64,000 bases of DNA from Cycas panzhihuaensis (taxonomy: Eukaryota; Cycadophyta), in the NCBI GenBank assembly GCA_023213395.1, contig CM041465.1, positions 248,001-312,000 of the forward strand. The letters run 5' to 3'. Of the stretch, positions 10,291 through 23,400 are shown piece after piece; position 1 is the first letter of the stretch; each line of letters starts with the position of its first letter. A program made the position numbers and the translations under genes. The notes under the pieces are model-generated. The model ran no database searches and was not told the DNA's origin. It saw only the letters and a list, made by a program, of their open reading frames with translations.

Positions 10291-13002
10291 GGAAGTTCCA
10301 TTGGCGTTCCCTTCCACTAGACGCGGGAAGATCTCTGGGATTGAAAGAGATGACAGGTTCACAACTTTGGGTTGTGCCCAAGGCATGAACAGACGCATCA
10401 TTCGATCCTAGAGCTTCCAAGAGGAGCATTCGCTACTCGGGGCAACTTCTCAAGACGTCCATGATGGACATTCCGGCAGCCACGGTGAGAAGCTCTTCGA
10501 CTATGGAGAAGGGCTTACCCCTCCCTGTGGGTTGGGTAAGGGCTCTCCTGAAGTCGAATCTACCGGGGCAGATGAGAATGCTCTTGGGAAGTATGGGAAT
10601 CTCTAGGGATCGAGTTGTGAGGTAGACGCAGAGGTGCCTGTTGCCTCCTTTATGACTTGAGACCAGGTCAATGCATAAAGAGGAGTGGTCTCAAGCATTT
10701 GGATCACCTTCTTTCCCTTGTTATTGGACCGCGAAGGTGATGGAGCATGGTGGTCAGGGGAGCACGAAGAGGAAGATGGTCTTCGCACACCCTTCCCTCT
10801 ACCATGTGAAGGGCGAGAATTGGGGGATCTTTCCTGCTTTTGATTGTTCCTTTACTGAACATCATGACCACGTTCTCTGTGCTTGGGGAACAGGTCTCTA
10901 TGAATGGGTTGATCGAGGTTAGGCCTCGATGCCCACCTAGGGGATGAATCGCATGGCGTGGCGTCACGTGGGTGTTGCACTCGACAATGCGAATCATCAT
11001 GGAAACACTCCCCGTGGATGGAATACCACCTCTTCTTAAGGGGAGGATCGATCCTCCTTACTTGAGAAGGTTGGATGTTACCCCATTTGGGGGGCCTCAC
11101 ACGAGAAGCTTGCTAAACTAGTTTATGGGAGGTCGACGATGAAGGAGGCTGGAGTTTAAGCTCTTTCATCATACGCTCGAACGAGCGAATAACAGAGGTA
11201 AGAGGATCTAGGGTCCTCTCAGTCAGATGAGAGGTGGGCCTAGCAGGCTGTGAAGGTTTAGTTTCCTTTGCTAGGGGAGGCACCTCATGACGTTGTAAGG
11301 GCTTATGAGGTTTCTTGAGTCCAGCTTGGATCTCAATGGCCTCCAACGCCAAGCACCTCATAATCGTGGAGTCACATGTAGTTGCCCCCATCTTAAGGAC
11401 TTCCACATGCACTTCGGGGCGAAGTGCATTGACGAAGAGATCTCAATTCAACTCTTCAAGCAACGTGGCCTTGGTAGAGTGAAGGAGATCATGAAAGCAT
11501 CGTACAAAGTCACGATTCATTTCATCGTGACCTTGTTTAAGCGACATGAGCGCTTTCATTCCACTTTCGAATGGATGGGCCATGTCAAAATAGTTGACAA
11601 ACTCGTCCACCAATTACTAGAATGAAGAAATCGAATGGGCAGGGAGACGGTAAAACCACTTGAGGGCATCACCCTACAAGGATCATGGAAATAGCTTCAT
11701 CAGAATATGGTCGTAGGCCTAATAATCGATGCACGCCATAGAGAAACTACGTACGTGCTCAGTTGGGTCTTACGACGAAGTTCTGTCAAATTTGGGAACT
11801 TTAGGAGGGTGAGGCGGCAGGTTAGTCCTTAGTGCCTCAATAGATAATGGCGTTGACCTATAGTCCATGAAAGGATATGTCCTTACATAGGCCAACAGAT
11901 CGACGACCGGTAAAGGAATAGGAATGGATGGGGGTGGTAAACCCATCCCTCCTTAGGGGAATGCCCCTTGTTGGAAAGGGGGTTGCGGGTAAATGCCTTG
12001 GAAGGGAGGTATGTTCCCTTATGAAGATGCGGCAACAGGAGTCACGCTAGATGGCAGAAACAAAGGGTGAGGGACCAGGTTTTGACCATATGGGCCACCC
12101 GTAGGTGGCACAACTCCATATGGGTGCAATGGGTCCACCCCATAAGCAGGAAGATGGTTTCCCCTACCCTACCCCCAAGGTTGAGACGTGTAACCTGGGG
12201 GCACGTAAAGGGAAGGACCACCAGCAGGGTTTTGAACGTACGTAGGAGTGGGTCCTACATAGTTGATGGCGGTAGCACTAGTAGGGCCTCGAGGCCTACT
12301 AGGAAACGCATGTCCCACATTTGAAGGCGGCGCATTCGTTTGACTTGGAAATGGCATGCTAACCCCAAGTTGAGGAAAGGATATGCCAGGAATAGGTCCT
12401 AAAGAAGTAGGACCACGGCTAGAGGTAGGCGGCACAACGCTTACCCTAGGAGTCGGTGTAGACATGGCATAGGACAAGTGTGCATGAGCAGAAGCATCAT
12501 TCGTTGTATGAGGCATAGGTACGGATGAAGAAGATGCTATATTGCACAATATTTCTTCAAACCACCTAAAATGTGGTTGGTGGCGAGTTGCTTGAAAGTA
12601 CTCGCTGAGCGCTTCAACTGCATAGGCGGGAGGGGTATCCTCGTAGCCATACGAGGTCGACAGGATCTCGAAAGTCGGGGATCCCTTAGGACACTCCTCA
12701 TAAGTCTCACCAGTAGGATGATGAGTCTCGTGAGAAGACGAATCTTCTGCTGCATGAGCAGAAGGATGAAAGTCAGCGGGGTGAAACTGGTCATCTGGAT
12801 AATAGATGGAATCATCGCCCCCATGGGTGGATTCCAGAACAGATAAGGGGAACTCTTGAGTTCCCGAAGCCATGGTATGGTAAGCCCAATCAGACGGGTA
12901 ACCTTCCATTGTCGAATCAGGGTTTGACGACGGAAGGGAACGAGGAGATTGGTCTTCTAGCAATGGCAGCAGACCTTGCAAGCGACGTGAGAATCGTCGC
13001 AT
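10291..13002 (-). pseudogene. gag region of element 1
   Basis: The N-terminal open frame (12169-13002) starts MRRFSRRLQGLLPLLED and is Pro/Ser/His-rich. Beyond a stop the frame continues with a capsid-like retrotransposon gag core (GDALKWFYRLPAHS, then MNRDFV, then DLFVNALRPEVHVEVL near 11400). A basic segment follows with WYSIHGECFHDDSHC near 11010, which resembles a degenerate zinc knuckle but lacks the standard CCHC spacing. Gag forms the virus-like particle. Several stops and at least one frame break split it. Element 2 has a clear homologue at 55610-58138. Confidence 0.75.
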
Positions 13003-13156
13003 GCAATGCCTTTGCGAGCGTTGTTAGAAGAAAACGAAAAGAAGGAAATGGAGCAAGCACGTTGGGGGTTGCCCAATTGAAACATGGAATAAGAGACTAC
13101 CTAGAGGCAAGAACACCAATGAAAAGGGGAAGTAAATCTAGCTCCCTTACTGGCAG

Positions 13157-13174
13157 TCCCCAGTATGGTCGCCA
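13157..13174 (-). promoter_or_regulatory. Primer-binding site of element 1
   Basis: On the minus strand the sequence one base after the end of the 5' LTR reads TGGCGACCATACTGGGGA. The TGG start pairs with the CCA end of a tRNA. It agrees at 15 of 18 positions with the tRNA-Arg site recalled for Ogre elements (TGGCGACTCCACTGGGGA). Element 2 has the same site with two transitions. Confidence 0.75.
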
Positions 13175-13175
13175 T

Positions 13176-15698
13176 TGAAACGCTCGCTACGGGGCGGTGT
13201 CCTTACATCTAGCAAAAGGATATAAGAATATGTTGTGCTAACTAGACTAGGCAGCAAGGACCTCATCTCGCAGGGTGTCCGTGCACCAGAGCGTGGATTC
13301 AGGACTACAAGGTGCCTGGTTACTTCCAGGTAGCCGTGCAAAGCAAGGCCTTCCTACCCCTCGGATGGCCGGGAAGGAGAGAGAGTGCCTTGCACGTTGC
13401 GTCTTCTCAAGGCAATGAGAAGGCAACGAATGGAAGGGCAACTAACTAACGTGCAGGCAAATACAAAAAAAAAAGGGGTCAATGAGGGTAACTCGAATGT
13501 AACGCGAGCAAGCTAAGTACGCTATGCCATGCTAGCTAAAGCAAGAAATAATGTAAAAATGAATGCACTTTTCCTTTTTTCCTTATAGACTTTTACAATT
13601 TCCTAACTACACAGGCAAATGCATGAAAGGTAGCAATGTAAAAGGGGATACACGAGAAACAAGGAGAATACCTGGATCTAGCGCCTGAATGGAGTGCAGA
13701 TCGTCTCTCTTAGTCCCGCTCCTTTCTACTCTGTTTGTCGTGCATGCGATGTCGATCGGTGGTAGTTGCCAGAAGCGATGGAAGAGGGGTTTACTTACCT
13801 TCCCTTAAGCATGCAAAAACAAATAAATGGAAAGAAACAAAAAGCTTGAAACCAAAAAAGAAATGCACTACGCGAGGAACTAACCTACAATGGGTTCGTT
13901 CCACGTATCGCTCCACTAACATGCGGTCTTACAAACGAGTGAGAAGAACACCTTCCTCTCAGAAGAGAGGCCACGAAATACACCAAAATATATATACTAA
14001 AATCAAATGGAATTAGGATCTATGCTAAGCACCGATATATAGCCAAATAAAATAGAAACATACAAGAAATATTCTCACCACTATATACCACAAAGACACT
14101 GCGAAAGGGAAAGGAGTATAGCCTCGGGATGGCTAACTCACCCATGGGAGACCTCCACGGAACTTGGGAAGGAGAAACTAATTGGCAACAAAGTAGTGAA
14201 GCAACAAACCATAACAAGGAAAGGAATAACAAAAAAAAGCTGGGGCTTAAGTAGGGCCCAACACCAATAGGTGAGACTTCCGACAATGACGTAGTGATGG
14301 GTTGCCTATGCTAACTTGACCACCCCAACTAAATTCCCTAAACTCCCTTAGCCCGTTCCCTAAGAAAGTGCTAATGGAAAAGGGAAATAGGACAAGGGAC
14401 GGAACCCTTGGGGAGAAGGATAGCAATGGGGGATGAATGTTACTCCTTTGCACTAGCTAACCAAGGAAGGGGTAAAAGAGATGGTTTAAGGAAAACAGTG
14501 AGGCCTCTAAAAGAACATGAGGGAATACCACTAATCTAATGCAATAGCATAAAGGCAACTAAACAAACTAAGATTTCATTCATTAACAGACAAAAAAGGA
14601 ACAAAATGAATTGCAAGTAGAAATAAAAAATACCTTGTAGGAAGAAGATCAAGCATGAACTTTGCTACTAGGAAACAGCAGCAATAACCAACATATGAGG
14701 ACTGATCATGATAGGTTCTTGCAAGAGTGAAAATGAGGAAGACTCCTTGCAAACTTGGAGCCTTGGAAGTTGGCTCTTTGGGGAAGCTTTTAGGTGAAAA
14801 TGTCCTTTGAAACCTTGAGCACCTGCAAAGAGGGACGAGGCTTGCTGTGAAAAGCTATAGGGGGCAGCAATGGCCCTGCAAGTCCAGCTGGTAGCAATCC
14901 TTTTCTCCTTTGTCAAGTTGTTGTGCATGTAGATTGACTTTCTCTGTGTGTTATTTTTTGAAAAGTTAGAAATTTTGCCAAAAGATCTTGAGAATGGGAA
15001 GCAGAATCCCCTTTATCCCCCTGTTCATAGCAGATGAACATTGGGGTTGTCAGGGTGACTTGAATCAATCGACGCCATGTGGTAGTTCTACAAAAAAATG
15101 GAAACTATCACGTGGTTCTCTTTTTTAAATTTCAAACAGTCCTACCATGGTAAACTCTACAGTACCGCAGCAAAGACTGTGGTACCGCTAAGTTTACAGC
15201 GGTATCAGACTGGAAACAAAAAAAGAGAAAAAGAAGCAGAAACATAAGGTTTTGAAGTAAAAATCAAGACCAAAAAAGAGCTGGAGCAGCTGGGGGGATG
15301 CCAGGTAATGGGCAAGTAGCCAAAACAATGAAAGAGTCCTAACTAATGATTAAATTAGGCTTAGGAAGGACTGCAACCTAAGCAACATGTTGTAATGGAA
15401 GCAAACAAGACTGACTGAAACATCCCGGGAGACCGTGGAGACAACGTAGGTGGCTATGTGCCATACGGGGTGTAGCATTCACTGAGGAATGCCCCCATTG
15501 TGAGTCCTCATAAGCTAGTAAAGTGCCGTAGGCACATGCAACATGATCAGGCAGCGAAGCAATGCGTGCAGGTAGGTGTATGTCAAGCAACCTACTCTAA
15601 ATGACCTCAATCAAGCATGGGCAAGAGAAGGTAAGAAAGTATACCTGAACAAACCTGCGTTGATGCGTCTCAAGTCCATTCCCGATAGCTAGAAAACA
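13176..15698 (-). repeat. Element 1, 5' LTR (right copy)
   Basis: A 2.5-kb LTR that starts TGAAACG and ends AAAACA on the plus strand and is flanked by gagga at 15699. It holds promoter and polyadenylation functions for the minus-strand element. A multi-layer inverted repeat spans 15137-15212. A TATA box was not assigned with confidence. No coding sequence is present. Confidence 0.88.
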
Positions 15699-15703
15699 GA
15701 GGA
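15699..15703. other. Target-site duplication (right) of element 1
   Basis: The word gagga matches 487-491. Alpha-repeat sequence (cttcccagaaaggg) resumes directly after it. Confidence 0.85.
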
Positions 15704-17850
15704 CTTCCCAGAAAGGGTCTACCTGTCATCCCCAGGCTAATGCTCGGAAGGACCAAACATGAAGCACAAAGGAACAGATGCGTATTTTGATTGATGGTGC
15801 CACCTCATGCGCTGCAGCATGGACTGAAAATGCGTAACACGTGACCGACCTAACAAAGGCCCCAGGCCAATGCTCAGAGGGACCTAACATGAAGTGTAAA
15901 GGAACGGCCATGTTTCGCACATAATCAAGCCAGAGGACTCATAGAATAAGGGTTCATCCACCGAGCAGGGCCTACGATTCACCCTGCCAACATAAGGAAA
16001 AATCATAGCCTGCGAGGAGCCGTTTCGCACATAATTGGGTCAGAGGATTTCCCGAAAAGGGTCTACCTACCGTCCCCAGGCTAATGCTCAGAAGGACCAA
16101 ACATGAAGCACAAAGGAACAGACACGTCTTTTGATCGAAGGTGCCACCTCATGCACTACAGCATGGACCAAAAATACGCAACACGTCAACCGACATAATA
16201 AAGGCCCAAGGCCAATGCTCAAAGGGACCCAACATGAAGTGCAAAGGAACGGCCATGTTTCGCATGTAATCAAGCCAGAGGACTCACGGAATAAGGGTCT
16301 ATCCTCCTAGTGGGGCCTATGATTCCCCCTGCCAACATAAGGAAAATTCATAGCCTGCCAAGAGCCATTTCACGTATAATTGGGTTAGAGGACTTCCCAG
16401 AAAAGGTCTACCCGTCGTCCCTAGGCCAATGCTCAGAAGGACCAAACATGAAGCGCAAAGGAACAGACGCGTCTTTTGATCGATGGTGCCACCTCGTGCG
16501 CTACAGCATGGACCGAAAATGTGCAACACATTGACTGACCTAACAAAGGCCCCAGGCTAATGCTCAGAGGGACCCAACATGAAGTGCAAAGGAACGGCCA
16601 TGTTTTATACGTAATCGAGCCAGAGGACTCGCGGAATAAGGGTTCGTCCACTGAGCGGGGCCTACGATTCCCCCTGCCAATACAAGGAAAAATCACAGCC
16701 TACCAAGAGTTGTTTCACACATAATTAGGTCAGACGACTTCCCAGAAATGGTCTGCCTGCCATCCTTAGGCCAATGCTTGGAAGGACCAAACATGAAGCA
16801 CAAAGGAACAGATGCATCTTTTGATTGAAGGTGCCACCTCATGTGCTACAGCATGGACCAAAAATGTGCAACATGTCGACCAACCTAACAAAGGCCCAAG
16901 GCCAATGCTCAGAGGGACTCGACATGAAGTGTAAAGGAACGGACATGTTTCCCATGTAATCGAGCAAAAGGACTCATGGAATAAGGGTTTGTCCTCCTAG
17001 CAGGGCCTACGATTCCCCCTGCCAACACAAGGAGAAATCATAGCCTGCCAGGAGCCATTTCACACATAATTAGGTTAGAGGACCTCCCAGAAAGGGACTG
17101 CCTGCCATCCCCAGGCCAATGCTCAGAAGGACCAAACATGAAGCACAAAGGAACAGATGCGTCTTTTGATTGATGGTGCCTCCTCATTCGCTATAGCATG
17201 GACCGAAAATGTGCAACACGTCGACCGACCTAACAAGGCCCCCAGGCCAATGCTCAAAGGGACATGACATGAAGTGCAAAGGAACGGCCATGTTTCGCAC
17301 GTAATTGAGCCAGAGGACTCACAGAATAAGGGTTCAACCAACGAGTGGGGCCTACGATTCCCCCTACCAACGCAAGGAAAAATCACAGCCTGCCAGGAAC
17401 CGTTTCGTGCATAATTGGGTCAGAGGACTTCCTAGAAAGGGTCTGCCTACCGTACCCAAGCCAATGCTCGAAAGGACCAAACATGAAGCACAAAGGAATG
17501 GACGCGTCTCTTGATTGGAGGTGCCACCTTATGTGCTACAGCATGGACCGAAAATGCACAACACGTCGACCGACCTAACAAAGGCCCAAGGCCAATGCTC
17601 AGAGGGACCCAACATGAAGTGCAAAGGAATGATCGTGTTTCGTACATAATCGAGCCAGAGGACTCATGGAATAAGGGTTTGTCCACCTAGTGGGGCCTAC
17701 GATTCCCCCTACCAACATAAGGAAAAATCACAGCCTGCCAGGAGCCATTTCATACATAATTAGGTCAGAGGACTTCTCGGAAAGGGTCTGCCTACCGTCC
17801 CCAGGCCAATGCTTAGAAGAACCAAACATGAAGCATAACTTCTCAGAAAA
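15704..17850. repeat. Alpha IGS array, short (344-bp) subtype
   Basis: Tandem copies of a 344-bp unit. The landmark 'aaggaaaaatca' recurs near 15995, 16340, 16684, 17030, 17373 and 17719. Each unit holds two related sub-blocks starting 'ccaatgctcagaaggac' and 'ccaatgctcagagggac' about 132 and 214 bp apart, so it is itself an old dimer. The open frames here are not genes. Confidence 0.92.
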
Positions 17851-20212
17851 GGTCTACCTGCCGTCCCCAGGCCAATTCTCAAAAGGACCAAACATGAAGC
17901 ACAAAGGAACGGCTACATTTCGAGCACTATTGAACCAAAGGAATGATAGAATAAGGGTCTGTCTACCATGGAGGGCCAACGTGCCCCCTACCGACCAATT
18001 GATAAATCACCACCTTCCATGAGTCGAGTCAGTAATACGGGACCCGTATTTTGTTCCAAGGTGCCACCTCATGCGCTACAGCATGGACCCAAAACGTGCA
18101 ACATGTCCACTGACCTAACAAAGGCCCAAGGCCAATGCTCGGAGGGACTTGACATGAAGTGCGAAGGAACCGACCATGTTTTGCATGTAATTGAGCCAGA
18201 GAACTCACGGAATAAGGGTCCATCCACTGAGCCGGGCCCAGGGTTTCCCCCTGCCAGCATAATGAAAAATTACCACCTTCCAGGAGTCGTTTTGCACATA
18301 ATTAGCTCAAATGACTTCGCGTAAAGGGTCTGCCTATTGTCTCCAGGCCAATGCTCAAAAGGACCGAACATGAAACACAAATGAATGGCCAGGTTTCATG
18401 CGTTTATTAAACCAAAGCAATCACGGAATAAGGGTATGTCTGCCATGCAAGGCCAATGTTCCCCCTGCCAGCCAATTGATAAATCACTGCCTGCTATAAG
18501 TTGGGTCAATAATATGGGACGTGTCTTTTGATCGAAGCTTCCACCTCATGCGCTACAGCATGGACCGAACACACGCAACATGTCGACTGACCTAACAAAG
18601 GCCCAAGGCCAATGCTCGGAGGGACTCGACATGAAGTGCGAAGGAATGGCTATGTTTCATATGTAATTGAGCCAGAGGACTCACGGAATAAGGGTTCATC
18701 CACCGAGCGGGGCCTACAGTTCCCCTTGCCAGCACAAGGAAAAATCACCGCCTTCCAAGAGCCGTTTCGCACATAATTGGGTCAGAGGACTTCACGTAAA
18801 GGGTCTGCCTACTGTCCCCAGGCCAAGGCTCAGAAGGGCTGAACATGAAGCATAAGGGAATGAACACAATTCGCACATTTATTGTACCAAAGCAATCACG
18901 GAATAAGGGTCTATTTGCCATGCAGGGCCAACATTCAACCTGCCAGCCAATTGATAAATCACTGCCTGCCATGAGTCGGGTCAATAATATGGGACATGTG
19001 TTTTAATCGAAGGTGCCACCTCATGTGCTATAGCATGGACCAAACACGCGTAACACGTCGACCGAGCTAACAAAGGCCCAAGGCCAATGCTCAGAGGGAC
19101 CTAATATGAAGCGCAAAGGAATGGCCATGTTTCGCACGTAATTGAGCGAGAGGACTCACGGAATAAGTGTCTATCCACTGAGCGGGGCCTACGGTTCCCC
19201 CTGCCAACACAAAGAAAAATCACCACCTTCCAGGAGCCGTTTCACACATAATTAGGTCAGAGGACTTCACGTAAAGGGTCTGCCTACCGTCCCCAGGCCA
19301 ATGCTCAGAAGGTCTGAATATGAAGCACAAGGGAACGACCATGATTCGCGCATTTATTAAACCAAAGCAATTATGGAACAAGGGTCTGTCTATCGTGTAG
19401 GGCCAACGTCCCCCCTTCTGGCCAATTGATAAATCACTGCCTGCCATGAGTCAGGCCAATAATATGGGATGCGTCTTTTGATCGAAGGTGCCACCTCATG
19501 CACTATAGCATGGACTGAACACGCGCAACACGTTGACCGACCTAACAAAGGCCGAAGGCTAATGCTCAGAGGGACTCGACATGAAGCACAAAGGAACTGC
19601 CATGTTTCACATATAATTGAGTCAGAGGACTTACGGAATAAGGGTTCGTCCACCGAGTAGGGCCTAGGGTTCCTCCCTGCCAGCACAAAGAAAAATCACC
19701 ACCTTCCAGGAGTCATTTTGCACATAATTGGTTCAGCAGACTTCACATAAAGGGTTTGCCTGCCATCCCCAGGCCAATGCTTAGAAGGACCGAACATGAA
19801 GCACAAGGGAATGGCCATGATTCGCATGTTTATTGAACCAAAGCAATCACGGAATAAGGGTCTATCTACCGTGTAGGGCCAACGCCCCCCCTGCTGGCCA
19901 ATTGATAAATCATCGCCTACCATGAGTCGGGTCAATAATACGGGACACGTCTTTTGATCGAAGGTGCCACCTCATACGCTATAGTATGGACCGAATATGT
20001 GCAACACGTCGACCAACCTAACAAAGGCCCATGGCCAATGCTCAGAGGGACCTGACATGAAGCACAAAGGAACGGCCATGTTTCATATGTAATTGAGCCA
20101 GAGGACTCACGAAATAAGGGTCCGTCCACCAAGTGGGGCCTACAGTTCCCCTTGCCAGCACAAGAAAAAAACACCGCCTGCTAGAAGCCGTTTCGTGCAT
20201 AACTGGGCCAGA
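17851..20212. repeat. Alpha IGS array, long (475-bp) subtype
   Basis: Landmarks 'ccaggccaatgctcagaagg' recur near 18340, 18818, 19292 and 19766, so the unit is about 475 bp. The extra 131 bp, relative to the 344-bp unit, is a block running from 'catgattcgca' to 'gtcaataatac'. The 344-bp unit equals this one with that block removed. No gene. Confidence 0.9.
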
Positions 20213-20460
20213 GGACTCAGGGAAATGGGTGTGCACATCGTGCAGGACCGACAATACCCCCGCTCTCTGATAAAGGAAATATCACCACATGCCCCAAGAT
20301 GAAGCTTTCCCCTCCGAAGAGAAGCAAGCCATCCGACACTCAAGAAAATCTGACCACGAAGAAAGAGAGGCCACCACATGCCCAATTCAGAGAACCAAGA
20401 AAGACAACCAAAACATCAAAAGTAGAGAAGTCAGGGATAAAAATCAATGCATGAGGGGTA
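20213..20460. repeat. Alpha/B junction segment
   Basis: Begins with a diverged alpha end and continues with 'cccccgctctctgataaagg' and 'gaagcaagccatccgacac'. It then fades into a diverged B unit. The same segment lies at 45724-45980, so it is a fixed part of the rDNA spacer. Confidence 0.8.
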
Positions 20461-23400
20461 GACAAAAATGGAAGTGGTGAAGACAAATAAGACGATTGGG
20501 ACTTCTATCAAAAAGGGTGCTAGGGAACAAGACAAATAGGCATCGGGGCGAAAGGCATCCCAAATATGTGCTAGGGGTGAAAGAGCAGCGCTAGAATGTG
20601 GGTTGGGAGGGTGAATGATATGAGAAGGGCCTTTGGGCCAGAGGTGGTAAGCGACCCATCCAGTGCGCACTTAGGAAGAGGGGGATGTGTGCAAAGCATC
20701 TACCCCACCCCAAAATGGACACCCACTGAAAGGGAGGCCGCCACACACCCCCAACTAAGAGAAAGAAAACAGACAATGCAACGTCCAAGAGGAGAATTGA
20801 CCAACAACAATGGGAAAACTAAACAGCCTAAACAAGAGGGAAACGCATGAGGGGGAGATAAAAATGGAAGGGCAGAAGACAAATAAGACGATTGGGACTT
20901 CTGTTAGAAGGGGTGCTAGGGAATAAGACAAACGGGCATCGGGGGGAAAGGCATCCCAAATATGAGCTGGGGGTGAAAGAGCAGCATCAGAACCTGGGTT
21001 GGGAGGGGCAATGATACAGGACGTGTCTTTGGGCCCGAGGTGGTAAATGGCCCATCTGGTGCGTACTTAGGAAGAGGGGGATGTATGCAAAGCATCTACC
21101 CCACCCCAAGAGGGACACCACCGAAAGGGAGGCTACCACACACCCCCAATAGAGAGAAAGAAAATAGATAACGAAACATCGAAGGGGAGAATTGACCATC
21201 AACAATGGGAAAAACAAACAGCCCAAACAAGAGGGAAACGTATGAGGGGTAGACAAAAATGGAAGGGGTGAAAATAAATAAGACGATTGGGACTTCCGTC
21301 GAAAAGGGTTCTAGGGAACAAGACAAACGAGCATCGGGGGGGAAAGTGTCCCAAATATGAGCTGGGGGTGAAAGAGCAGCGCCAGAACCTGGGTTAGGAG
21401 GGGGAATGAGAAGGGACATTTCTTTGGGCCAGAGGTTGTAAACGACCTATCCGATGTGCACTTAGGAAGAGGGTGATGTGCACAAAGCATCCGCCCCACC
21501 CCAAGAGGGACACCACTGAAAGAAAGCCCGCCACACACCCCCAACTAAAATAAAGAAAACAGACAATGAAACGTCAAAAGGGGAGAATTTGCCAGTAATA
21601 ATGGGAAAAACAAACAGCCGAAACAAGAGGAAAATGCACGAGGGGGAGACAAAAAAGGAAGGGGTGAAGACAAACAAGATGATTGGGACTTTCGTCAAAG
21701 AGGGTACCAGGGAATAAGACAAATGGTCATCCAGGGGGGGGGGGGGGAGAGGGCATCCCAAATATGTGTTGAGGGTGAAAGAGCAGTGCCAGAACCTGGG
21801 TTGGGAGGTAGAATGATACGGGACATGTCTTTGGGCCCAAGGTGGTAAATGGCCCATCCGGTGCATACTTAGGAAGAGGGGGATGGGCGCAAAGCATCTG
21901 CCCTACCCCAAGAGGGACACCACCAAAAGGGAGGCCGCAACACACCCCCAACCGAAAGAAAGAAAATAGACAACAAAACCTCGAAAGGGGAGAATTGAGC
22001 AGCAACAATGGGAAAAACAAACAGCCCAAACAAGAGGGAAACACATGAGGGGGAGACAAAAATGGAAGGGATGAAGACAAACAAGATAATTGGGACTTCC
22101 ATAAAAAGGGTACCACGGAACAAGACAAATGGGCATCAGGGGGGAAGGCATCCCAAATATGTGCTGGGGTGAAAGAGCAATGCCAGAACCTGGGTTGGGA
22201 GGGGGAATGATATGGGTCATGTCTTTGGGCACGAGGTGGTAAACGACCAATCCAGTGGGCACTTAGGAAGAGGGGGATGCGCGTAAAGCATATGCCCCAC
22301 CCCAAGAGGGACACCACCGAAAGGGAGGCCACCACACACCCCCAACCGAAAGAAAGAAAATAGACAACCAAACATCAAAAGGGGAGAATTGACTAGCAAC
22401 AATGGGAAAAATAAACAGCCCAAACAAGAGGGAAACGCATGAGGGGGAGACAAAAATGGAAGCGGTGAAGACAAACAAGACGATTGGGGCTTCCATCCAA
22501 AAGGGTGCCATGGAACAAGATAAACGGGCATCAGGGGGGAAGGTATCCCAAATATATGCTAGGGGTGAAAGAGCAGCACCAAAACCTAGGTTGGGAGGGC
22601 GAATAATACAGGACGTGTCTTTGGGCATGAGGTGGTAAACGACCCGTCTGATACACACATAGGAAGAGGGGGATGCGCGCAAAGCGTTTGCCCCACCCTA
22701 AGAGGGACACCACTGAAAGGAAGGCCGCCACACACCCCCAACGGAAAGAAAGAAAATAGACAATGAAATATCGAAAGGGGAGAATTGACCAGCAACAATG
22801 GGAAAAACAAATAGCCCAAACAAGAGGAAGACACACGAGGGGGAGACAAAAATGGAAGGGGTGAAGACAAACAAGACAATTAGGACTTCCATCAAAAAGG
22901 GTGCCACAGAACAAGATAAACGGGCATCGGGGGGGAAGGCATCCCAAATATGTGCTGGGGGTGAAAGAGCAGTGCCGTAACACAGGTTGAGGGGAATGAT
23001 ACGGGACGTGTCTTTGGGCACGAGGTGGTAAACAGCCCGTCCGGTGCACACTTAGGAAGAGGGGGATGCGCGCCAAGCATCTGCCCCACCCCAAGAGGGA
23101 CACCACTGAAAGGGAGGCTGCCACACACCCCCAACAAAAAGAAAGAAAACAAACAACGAAACATCGAAAGGGGAGAATTGACCAGCAACAATGGGAAAAA
23201 CAAATACCGGATACAAGAGGGAAACGCACGAGGGGGATACAAAAATAGAAGGGGTGAATACAAACAAGACAATTGGGACTTCCATCAAAAAAGGTGCCAC
23301 AGAACAAGACAAACAGGCATCGGGGGGGAAGGCGTCCCAAATATGTGCTGGGGGTGAAAGAGCAGCACCAGAACCTGGATTGGGAGGGGGAATGATATGG

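Larger units (their letters stand above)
492..15698 (-). mobile_element. Element 1: Ty3/gypsy LTR retrotransposon, Tat/Ogre-like, decayed
   Basis: A 15.2-kb insertion in alpha repeats, bounded by LTRs that start TG and end CA (the inner end of the left one is clipped) and by the 5-bp duplication gagga. On the minus strand the order is 5' LTR, primer-binding site, gag, protease, RT, RNase H, integrase, then an oppositely oriented PMD-like gene, then the 3' LTR. The order protease-RT-RNase H-integrase defines Ty3/gypsy. The large size, the tRNA-Arg-like primer site and the extra antisense frame point to the Tat/Ogre side of the group. All frames carry stops, and in the first 230 bp the LTRs differ at roughly 30 sites by eye, nearly all transitions, so the copy is old. 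It lacks the exon-1/RNase H segment present in element 2. Confidence 0.88.

Noticed and set aside
15704-20212. Many plus- and minus-strand open frames with recurring peptides such as MLRRTKHEAQ and GPTIPPTN
   Set aside because: They are frames of the alpha satellite on both strands and change with every indel. No start context or conservation supports a protein.
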